From Chloroflexota bacterium (GTDB lineage Bacteria; Chloroflexota; Dehalococcoidia; Plut-88900): DNA of 6,873 bases. The notes beneath the pieces are model-generated. The model did no database searches. It was not told the DNA's origin and saw nothing but the letters and a program-made list of their open reading frames with translations. The position numbers and the translations under genes are program-made. Positions 1-4,262 of the stretch are shown here, one piece after another; positions within the stretch are counted from its first letter, which is position 1; each line of letters opens with the position of its first letter. The stretch is taken from positions 1 to 6,873 of the forward strand of contig JACZVB010000073.1 in the NCBI GenBank assembly GCA_022572865.1, written 5' to 3'.

Positions 1-63
1 TTTATCCTGAGAAACGAAGGGCTCAGGGTGACACCCCCCGTCGTGGTGAGCTTGCCTGTCCTG

Positions 64-87
64 CCTGTCCTGAGCCTAGTCGAAGGG
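64..87 (+). repeat. Dispersed TCGAAGG-type repeat, copy A
   Basis: This 24-base unit begins CCTGTCCTGAGC and ends GTCGAAGGG. It differs at only two positions from the copy at 2659-2682, and its core matches 227-244. All copies read in the same direction, so they are direct repeats. A shorter GGTCGAAGG fragment follows at about 93-101. Such units occur as intergenic multicopy repeats in many genomes; their function is not known to me. Confidence 0.7.
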
Positions 88-140
88 AGCAAGGTCGAAG
101 GATCGAACCATGGTGGGGGTACTGTCCCATTCGGGGGAAT

Positions 141-164
141 GCCATCCCGACTAGTCGGGATGGC
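141..164. repeat. Perfect 24-bp palindrome, TCGGGA family
   Basis: GCCATCCCGACT is followed directly by its exact reverse complement, giving a 12+12 perfect palindrome. The core TCCCGA/TCGGGA is shared with 173-190, 707-722, 2531-2547 and 2572-2585. There is no adjacent U-tract, so a dispersed REP-like element is likelier than a terminator. Confidence 0.75.
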
Positions 165-172
165 GGGGGCAT

Positions 173-190
173 GTCCCGACCAGTCGGGAC
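173..190. repeat. TCGGGA-family palindrome
   Basis: GTCCCGAC and GTCGGGAC flank a two-base centre (CA). It lies eight bases after the 141-164 palindrome, so the two form a pair with the same core motif. Confidence 0.7.
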
Positions 191-226
191 CAGATTTATT
201 TTCTCCCCCTCTCCCTCCCAAGCATG

Positions 227-244
227 CCCTGAGCTTGTCGAAGG
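227..244 (+). repeat. Dispersed TCGAAGG-type repeat, copy B
   Basis: CCCTGAGCTTGTCGAAGG has the same core as 64-87 and 2659-2682 (CCTGAGC, six variable or conserved bases, TCGAAGG). It lies about 26 bases beyond the end of the MOSC gene, in the same orientation as the other copies. Confidence 0.65.
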
Positions 245-269
245 AGGGTGAGGGTTTTTGAACCCAGCT

Positions 270-740
270 CTAGGCCGGCGGCTCCATGACCAATAGAGGG
301 TCTCCGACGGAGAACTCTCCCCCTCGCACCACCCGGGTCAGCATCCCCCGGTGTCCCCGCAGTTGCGCCTGGAGGCCGGGCCGAATCGCATCCATCCTCT
401 CGCACGGGTCGCAAGGCTCGGTGATCTCCAGTATCACCTGAGGCCCGATTCCCACCCTCTGGCCCGAGGCCAGGCTGTAGATATCCAGGCCGCTGGTGGT
501 GATGTTCTCCCGCACCGTCCCGGGGCTAAGGCCCAGTTCCTCCAGGGTCTCCCGGTCCATGAGCAGGACCTGGCGTTTGCTGCGGTTAAGCCCCCGCTTG
601 ATGGCGTACCGGTCCCCCTCGATGCCCAGGTCGTCGATGACCCGGGCCGATTCCACGTGCTCCATCTCCTCATAGTGGGCCCTGGATATGTGGATGGCGG
701 CCACTTGTCCCGATGTCGGGACTTGGGGTGTGTCCTTCAT
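270..740 (-). CDS. MOSC domain-containing protein (YiiM-like small form)
   Basis: This 156-residue protein is a stand-alone MOSC domain, the fold found at the C-terminus of molybdenum cofactor sulfurases. Family knowledge says MOSC proteins bind or transfer sulfur or the molybdenum cofactor through a conserved cysteine; the substrate here is unknown. Visible landmarks are GIEGDRYA (39-46), RENITTSGLDI (77-87), the CDPC pair with Cys110 and Cys113, the GLQAQLRGHRGML stretch (122-134) and GDPLLV near the end. The length is normal for single-domain members. The ATG is supported by AGGAG seven bases upstream (748-752). Residues 6-12 are encoded by a TCGGGA palindrome (707-722), so the first dozen residues are probably a lineage-specific extension and the conserved domain starts near residue 12. 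It lies 100 bases after pit, same strand, with a candidate promoter in the gap. I see no molybdoenzyme gene nearby. Confidence 0.92.
   Translation of the reverse strand: MKDTPQVPTSGQVAAIHISRAHYEEMEHVESARVIDDLGIEGDRYAIKRGLNRSKRQVLLMDRETLEELGLSPGTVRENITTSGLDIYSLASGQRVGIGPQVILEITEPCDPCERMDAIRPGLQAQLRGHRGMLTRVVRGGEFSVGDPLLVMEPPA
707..722. repeat. TCGGGA-family palindrome inside the MOSC coding sequence
   Basis: GTCCCGA, TG, TCGGGAC forms a 7-bp inverted repeat with a two-base centre. It falls within codons 6-12 of the MOSC gene. The same core motif is otherwise seen only between genes in this window. Confidence 0.7.
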
Positions 741-785
741 GGGTCTGCTCCTAACAGCCTGGATGTCCAGGGGTAGTGTTGGTCA

Positions 786-814
786 ATTATGGCAACTCTG
801 AAGACGCTGCGCAA
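786..814 (-). promoter_or_regulatory. Candidate promoter for the MOSC gene
   Basis: Read on the minus strand, TTGCGC (809-814) is followed after 17 bases by CATAAT (786-791). The -10 box matches sigma70 consensus at five of six positions; the -35 only at three. Transcription would start near 779, giving a leader of about 40 bases that includes a small CCTGGA/TCCAGG hairpin (758-771). This would let the MOSC gene be expressed apart from pit. No experimental support. Confidence 0.4.
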
Positions 815-840
815 GCGGCGAGAAGGGGTCTGGTCTCGGC

Positions 841-1836
841 CTACAAAAACTGGCCCGCCAGGAACGCCAGCACGCCGCCCAAGATGATGGTTATGGGGAA
901 TGTGAGGACCCATGCCGTTGCTATCTGCCAGGCGACACCCCACCGGACCGCCGAGAGGCGCTGGGTGGCGCCAACACCCAGGATCCCGGAGGTGATGACG
1001 TGGGTGGTACTCAGGGGAAATCCCAGGCGGGAAGCGCTCTCGATGATCGAGGCGGCCGTCGCCTCAGCGGCAAACCCATCGATGGTCCGCAGCCTGGCTA
1101 TTCTCCGCCCCAGGGTGCTCATCACCTTTCTTCCTCCTGTAGCAGTGCCGATGGCGATGGTGATGCCGGAGAGAAATATCACCCACAGGGGCACCTCGAA
1201 CTCATCGATGCGCCCCCCGGCAAAGAGGGCCAGGGTGATGATGCCCATGGTCTTCTGGGCATCGTTGCTACCATGGCTGAAGGCCATAAACCCCGCGGAG
1301 AGTACCTGTAGCCGAGCGAAAAGTATGTTAATCCTCCCGGGCCCGGCCCTGGTTGACAACCGGAGCAGCAAGGCCATGACAAGGTAGCCGCCCAGAATTC
1401 CGGCTACAGGAGCAAAGGCGAGGCCCAGTGCCGTCTTTTGTATGCCACTAGCCACCAGCACATCGAAGCCCCCGGACCCTATGCCCGCCCCGATGAGGCC
1501 CCCGATGAGGCTGTGGCTACCGCTGACGGGGAGGCCCATACGGGAGGCCACCAGCACCCAGATCGCCGCCGCCGCCGCGGCCGCCCCCACCGCTTCGATA
1601 GAAATAGCATCAGAGTCCACGATGCCCTTGCCCACCGTCTTGGCCACTGCTGTGCCGCTGAGGGCCCCCGCAAGATTGAGAACCGCCGCCATGGATATGG
1701 CGGCGGCGGGGGTCATGGCGCGGGTGGCGACTACGGTGGCTATAGCGTTGGCGGCATCGTTGAAGCCATTGAAGAAATCGAAAGCAAGGGCCAGAAGTAT
1801 GACGACAATGACGACCCAAAGGGCGGACTCAGGCAT
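841..1836 (-). CDS. pit: Inorganic phosphate transporter, Pit family
   Basis: This 331-residue integral membrane protein belongs to the Pit family, which takes up phosphate (often as a metal-phosphate complex) using the proton gradient, or sodium in some relatives. The two repeated family signatures are clear: GFNDAANAIAT (24-34) in the first half and SHGSNDAQKTMG (187-198) in the second. Two further matching segments are GLPVSGSHSLIGGLIG (101-116) and GFPLSTTHVITSGILG (272-287), as expected from the internal duplication. Hydrophobic helices fill most of the chain, with a basic loop near 236-252. The length is at the short end of the family, lacking the long central loop of E. coli PitA. Its ATG lies inside the end of the DUF47 gene (8-base overlap, ATGCCTGA), so translation is probably coupled. 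No strong ribosome binding site is seen, which fits coupling. Confidence 0.97.
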   Translation of the reverse strand: MPESALWVVIVVILLALAFDFFNGFNDAANAIATVVATRAMTPAAAISMAAVLNLAGALSGTAVAKTVGKGIVDSDAISIEAVGAAAAAAAIWVLVASRMGLPVSGSHSLIGGLIGAGIGSGGFDVLVASGIQKTALGLAFAPVAGILGGYLVMALLLRLSTRAGPGRINILFARLQVLSAGFMAFSHGSNDAQKTMGIITLALFAGGRIDEFEVPLWVIFLSGITIAIGTATGGRKVMSTLGRRIARLRTIDGFAAEATAASIIESASRLGFPLSTTHVITSGILGVGATQRLSAVRWGVAWQIATAWVLTFPITIILGGVLAFLAGQFL

Positions 1837-2464
1837 ATTCCAACACGATCCCCTCGATGACTATGGCCGCGCCCTGGCAGCTATCGGCTGCCGCCTCCAG
1901 ATGGTGATACACCTCCCGCCACTTCATCACATCGCTAAAGGGCAGGTTATCGTTGAACAGCTCTATCAAAGCGCCCCGACCGATCCTGTCGGCCTGTTCC
2001 TCCAGGGTGCTTATGCTCCTGCAAAGGCCCAGTATCTCCTCCCTTTTTCGGCGCATATTGGGCAGCCATGTAACGGCCTTCTCCAGCTCCAACCCTGCAT
2101 TGACAAGCACGTCTGCCACCTCTCGCGCCTGAGGAGTGGGGGCCGGCATCTTGAAATCCAGCATATCTCGGGCGACCTCTTCCATATGGTCCACCACGTC
2201 GTCCAGATGCTCCGCCAGATTGGCTATATCGCTCCGGTCCATGGGGGTAACGAAGCTGCCGTGGAGCCTGCGCATGATGCTATGGATGATGTCGTCGCCC
2301 TTGTGCTCCAGGTCGATGATCTTCTGGACCCGCTCCTCCAGGGAGTCGTAGTCGTTCATCAGATCGGCCAGGGCCTGGGCCGTGTCCTTGAGGTTGCTGA
2401 CCTCACTCTCCAGCAGCTCGTAAAACCTTCTGTCGCCTTTGGGAACGAAAGGTAACTTAACCAT
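1829..2464 (-). CDS. Pit accessory protein, DUF47/PhoU-like
   Basis: This 211-residue, largely helical soluble protein belongs to the DUF47 (TIGR00153-type) family, relatives of PhoU that are typically encoded beside Pit transporters and are thought to modulate phosphate uptake. Acidic PhoU-like metal-binding motifs are visible: EHKGDDI (53-59), DRSDIANLAEHLDDVVD (76-92) and EEQADRI (155-161), followed by KWREVYHHLEAAAD (181-194). Length is normal for the family. The ATG has GGTGGAG ending seven bases upstream, a good site. The gene is first in the two-gene operon and overlaps pit by 8 bases. Specific regulation (for example a Pho box) was not recognised upstream, where the sequence soon runs into repeats. 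Confidence 0.95.
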   Translation of the reverse strand: MVKLPFVPKGDRRFYELLESEVSNLKDTAQALADLMNDYDSLEERVQKIIDLEHKGDDIIHSIMRRLHGSFVTPMDRSDIANLAEHLDDVVDHMEEVARDMLDFKMPAPTPQAREVADVLVNAGLELEKAVTWLPNMRRKREEILGLCRSISTLEEQADRIGRGALIELFNDNLPFSDVMKWREVYHHLEAAADSCQGAAIVIEGIVLEYA

Positions 2465-2523
2465 AATCAGTCTCCACCACTCTTTCGAGGTAGTTTAATA
2501 AGTCCTACAAAGCGGGAAGCGCC

Positions 2524-2551
2524 CCGACTCGTCCCGATACTCGGGACTCGG
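2524..2551. repeat. TCGGGA-family stem-loop upstream of the pit operon
   Basis: GTCCCGA, TAC, TCGGGAC (2531-2547) forms a 7-bp stem with a 3-base loop. Outer CCGA (2524-2527) and TCGG (2548-2551) extend it by 4 bp, leaving a CTC bulge on the left arm. It has the same core as the palindromes at 141-190 and 707-722. Confidence 0.65.
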
Positions 2552-2563
2552 CGTCTGGGCCGG

Positions 2564-2594
2564 GGGTTTGGCCCGACTTGTCGGGACCAAACCC
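2564..2594. repeat. Long stem-loop with TCGGG core
   Basis: GGGTTTGGCCCGAC, TT, then GTCGGG, A, CCAAACCC pair to give a 14-bp stem with one bulged A and a two-base loop. The inner CCCGAC/GTCGGG is the repeat-family core; the outer GGGTTTGG/CCAAACCC arms are unique to this copy. It lies between the GGDEF-RHH gene and the DUF47 gene. No U-run follows on the minus strand, so it is not a classic terminator, though it could block read-through or protect RNA ends. Confidence 0.65.
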
Positions 2595-2619
2595 TAATTC
2601 TTCCCCCTTCCTGGCCAGG

Positions 2620-2682
2620 CCTGTCCTGCCTGCCATCGAAGGGAAGGGGGACAGGGGGCCTGTCCTGAGCGAAGTCGAAGGG
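2620..2682 (+). repeat. Two TCGAAGG-type repeats in tandem, copies C and D
   Basis: Two 24-base units begin CCTGTCCTG and end TCGAAGGG, at 2620-2643 (degenerate middle) and 2659-2682 (near identical to 64-87). They are in the same orientation as the copies at 64-87 and 227-244, on the far side of the pit-MOSC block. Confidence 0.65.
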
Positions 2683-2707
2683 CTGGTCGAAAATGTTATT
2701 AAACACT

Positions 2708-2745
2708 CTTACTCCTTCAACTCCTGCTTACTCCTTCAACTCCTG
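2708..2745 (-). repeat. Perfect 19-bp tandem duplication over the stop codon of the GGDEF-RHH gene
   Basis: The unit CTTACTCCTTCAACTCCTG (plus strand) occurs twice back to back, at 2708-2726 and 2727-2745. On the coding strand the first copy encodes the last residues and the TAA stop (2728-2730); the second lies just beyond the stop. Each copy contains an AAGGAG sequence. This looks like a recent slippage-type duplication. Confidence 0.85.
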
Positions 2746-3474
2746 TTCACCCTTGGATGATTCCGGACGTCTAACCCTCAGGCTGTCATACCTCCACAAC
2801 AGGTCGTCCACGGCCTCCCGAAGGAGTGAAGCCTCACTCCGGGAAAGATTATCGGCCAGTTCAGAGAGTTGGTCGAGCTGGGTCTGGGCGAAGTAGCTGG
2901 TCTTCAGGGCCATCCTGGTCTCTTTTGAGCGCTGCCACAGGTTTGTACGCCCCCGGCCCATCTCCTTGGCCCTGAGCAACGCCCCCTGGGCCTTACGCAG
3001 CAGGTCCCGATCATCGTGGGCCTGGCCCGGGAAAGAGGCGACGCCGCAGCTCAGCGATACCTGCACCTCGATACTCTTGTCCTTCAGGTCCAGGGTCAAA
3101 GGGTTGGCGTCGAAGAAGGATCGGGTCTTCTCGGTGGCCAGGAGAGCGTCCTCAGGCACGGTATCAGGAAAGACCAGGAGAAAGGTATCGCGGCTGTATC
3201 GAGCGATGGTCTCCGCACCGGTGTCACCGGCGGATAGAACCCCTGCAACCCGCTTTAGCAGGGCGTCTCCGGCCATCAAACCGTACTTCTCATCGAACGC
3301 CTGGAACCGGTCCACGTCCAGCAGGGCCACAGAGATTACAGTTTCATTCTCCTGGGCCCGCCTTACACCCTCCAGGACTATCCGATTAGCAGCCGCCCAG
3401 GTATAAAGACCCGTAAGAGGGTCCATCTCCAGATCGGTGGGGGCGTAGGGTCTATCGCCGGCTACATTTACCAC
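2728..3474 (-). CDS. Degenerate GGDEF domain fused to a ribbon-helix-helix domain
   Basis: This 248-residue protein has no signal peptide or membrane segment. Residues 18-180 form a GGDEF (diguanylate cyclase) domain: DPLTGLYT (18-25), LLDVDRF (51-57) with metal-type Asp53 and Asp55, a MAGDALL turn (67-73), SCGVASFPG (142-150) and LLRAKEMGRGR (166-176). The signature itself is SRDTF (94-98): both glycines and the Glu are lost, Asp96 remains, and the usual Asn-Asp after helix 1 is Asp61-Glu62. It is therefore probably not a cyclase, but may still bind a nucleotide. Residues 188-228 read like a CopG/MetJ-type ribbon-helix-helix: a strand at ALKTSYFAQ, a helix at TQLDQLSELADNL, a SRSEAS turn and a helix at LLREAVDDLLWRY. 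The inferred role is a ligand-responsive DNA-binding regulator. The start is GTG with an in-frame TAG two codons upstream; there is no ribosome binding site, so translation may be leaderless or start at Met17. Confidence 0.85.
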   Translation of the reverse strand: MVNVAGDRPYAPTDLEMDPLTGLYTWAAANRIVLEGVRRAQENETVISVALLDVDRFQAFDEKYGLMAGDALLKRVAGVLSAGDTGAETIARYSRDTFLLVFPDTVPEDALLATEKTRSFFDANPLTLDLKDKSIEVQVSLSCGVASFPGQAHDDRDLLRKAQGALLRAKEMGRGRTNLWQRSKETRMALKTSYFAQTQLDQLSELADNLSRSEASLLREAVDDLLWRYDSLRVRRPESSKGEQELKE

Positions 3475-3481
3475 AGACTAA

Positions 3482-3508
3482 GTATATTTATATACGTATA
3501 TTTATATA
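3482..3508. repeat. Two tandem AT-rich 13-bp repeats, candidate operator
   Basis: GTATATTTATATA occurs at 3482-3494 and again at 3496-3508 (14-base period). The junction also makes a 12-bp palindrome (3490-3501, ATATACGTATAT). The pair lies 8 to 34 bases upstream of the GTG of the GGDEF-RHH gene and overlaps its candidate -10 box. Ribbon-helix-helix regulators commonly bind short repeated half-sites next to their own promoter, so autoregulation is a reasonable inference. Confidence 0.6.
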
Positions 3509-3530
3509 ACTATATATCATCTCGATACAA
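3501..3530 (-). promoter_or_regulatory. Candidate promoter of the GGDEF-RHH gene
   Basis: On the minus strand TTGTAT (3525-3530) and TATAAA (3501-3506) are separated by 18 bases. The -10 is good, the -35 weak. The region is so AT-rich that chance matches are likely. A TACAATTGTA palindrome (3526-3535) overlaps the -35. Confidence 0.35.
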
Positions 3531-3605
3531 TTGTACTTTACTTCACTAACGCTGTCAACGGTTTTGTGATGAGTTTCCCAGGAGATTTCGTGGAGGGGTT
3601 GAGCG

Positions 3606-3710
3606 ATGAGGCCGGGAGCGAGCCCAGTAACGACCAAGGACGTCCGCCCCCGCATCGTCACAACGATGTGTCGGAGTGACCAAGGGAAACTTGCACACTG
3701 GGTTGCTTAA
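3606..3710 (+). CDS. Possible 34-residue small protein, unrecognised
   Basis: An ATG (3606) is preceded by GGAGG at 3592-3596, nine bases away, and runs 34 codons to TAA at 3708-3710, exactly abutting the convergent stop of the PD-(D/E)XK gene. The predicted peptide is basic and short, with no membrane segment or motif I recognise; it includes TTKDVRPRIVTTMCRSDQGK. It diverges from the GGDEF-RHH gene across an AT-rich spacer. I do not recognise it. It could be a real small gene, the tail of a decayed gene, or chance: the ribosome binding site is the only positive sign. A weak hairpin (CATCGT/ACGATG, 3653-3668) lies within it. Confidence 0.25.
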   Translation: MRPGASPVTTKDVRPRIVTTMCRSDQGKLAHWVA

Positions 3711-4133
3711 CTAAGCTTCTTCAATCCACTGGCACCAAGAGGTGCGCCTGTAAAGCCGATTATCTGTGTCAACCAACCAGATTTCTAGTTCGGGAAAAGC
3801 GTCTGATATTCTTCTCCAAGCCACCCGATGTTGCTTGGCACGGGCTGGCAATCCGATCTCAGCCAGACACGACAGTGCAAGAATGCAGTGAACCGCTCCG
3901 TCATTTAATCGTGATACGATCCTGAAGAACGCTTCATAGAAATCTTTAGCTCGTACCGGTCCAGCCTTTTTGTACCCAATGGCCTCAATGTGGTAGGCCT
4001 CGTCATCTCTGGTAGCTATGATGTCCACCCCGGTTTGGCCGTGTTTTCTTTTGGGACTCAGTGAGTAACCTTCTTTCTGCAATATTTCTCTGAGGCAGTC
4101 CTCTACTTGGGAGTTGCTCACTGGTGATTGCAT
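3711..4133 (-). CDS. Orphan PD-(D/E)XK nuclease-like protein
   Basis: This 140-residue soluble protein resembles the restriction-endonuclease-like (Mrr-type) fold. An N-terminal helix (QVEDCLREILQKEGY, 9-23) leads to GVDIIA (35-40) with Asp37, then YHIEAIGYKK (47-56) with Glu50. The canonical E-x-K lysine is replaced by Ile52; Lys55 or Lys56 could substitute by migration, as known in some members of the fold, or the protein may be inactive. A helical RAKDFYEAFFRIVSRLND stretch (61-78) and a PELEIWLVD strand (114-122) follow. I chose ATG 4133 because AAGGAGG sits five bases upstream (4139-4145); a GTG at 4157 would put that site inside the gene. Composition differs from its neighbours: 28 of 60 bases are G/C at 3781-3840, against 42 of 60 at 1501-1560 in pit, which suggests transfer. 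No methylase or helicase partner is present. Confidence 0.75.
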   Translation of the reverse strand: MQSPVSNSQVEDCLREILQKEGYSLSPKRKHGQTGVDIIATRDDEAYHIEAIGYKKAGPVRAKDFYEAFFRIVSRLNDGAVHCILALSCLAEIGLPARAKQHRVAWRRISDAFPELEIWLVDTDNRLYRRTSWCQWIEEA

Positions 4134-4138
4134 TTCGA

Positions 4139-4145
4139 CCTCCTT
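4139..4145 (-). promoter_or_regulatory. Ribosome binding site that decides the PD-(D/E)XK gene start
   Basis: AAGGAGG on the minus strand ends five bases before ATG 4131-4133. It is a near-perfect anti-16S match and argues for this start over the GTG at 4157 in the same frame. Confidence 0.8.
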
Positions 4146-4224
4146 ATTATTCAGCACCTTTTTTGGGAACTGCTTTGTTCGGTATTGCCATTGTGTTGTA
4201 AATAGGTAGCCGTCACCTAGACAG

Positions 4225-4253
4225 GCCCGAGTTCAGAAAACAGAAGCTCGAGC
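4225..4253 (-). terminator. Stem-loop just after the malic enzyme gene, terminator-like
   Basis: On the minus strand GCTCGAGCTTC and GAACTCGGGC pair as a 10-bp stem (one T-G pair, one bulged C) around an 8-base loop TGTTTTCT. It starts about ten bases after the malic enzyme stop. No U-run follows, so it is not a classic intrinsic terminator; it may act with other factors or only stabilise the transcript end. Confidence 0.35.
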
Positions 4254-4262
4254 GGAGTTCGT

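Larger units (their letters stand above)
1..269. other. Repeat-rich intergenic region with no gene
   Basis: I see no credible gene here. The stretch is built from short repeats listed separately: a CCTGAG/CTCAGG hairpin at 6-27 (6-bp stem, 10-base loop), two TCGAAGG-type repeats and two TCGGGA palindromes. An open frame crosses it, but its translation is simply the repeats read through (VEGS-like and LSLSK-like peptides), so I do not call it. A small hairpin at 252-265 (GGGTT, TTTG, AACCC) begins five bases beyond the MOSC stop codon. It could help end that transcript but has no U-tract on the minus strand. Confidence 0.75.

Noticed and set aside
28..261. Open frame of 77 codons on the plus strand
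   Set aside because: It reads through two TCGAAGG repeats and two palindromes; the VEGS-like and LSLSK-like peptides are typical of translated repeats, and there is no family resemblance.
1442..2455. 337-codon open frame on the plus strand opposite pit and DUF47
   Set aside because: It is the antisense shadow of two well-recognised genes in GC-rich DNA; its translation has no recognisable domain.
2467..2706. Open frame of 79 codons on the minus strand with GTG start and AAGGAG upstream
   Set aside because: The ribosome-binding-like site is part of the 19-bp duplication, and the peptide (FDFAQDRP, RPGQEGG) is repeats read through. Probably spurious.
3541..3710. Possible tRNA or structured RNA in the spacer before the PD-(D/E)XK gene
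   Set aside because: No cloverleaf, T-loop consensus or CCA-adjacent acceptor stem could be drawn; only a weak 6-bp hairpin was found.
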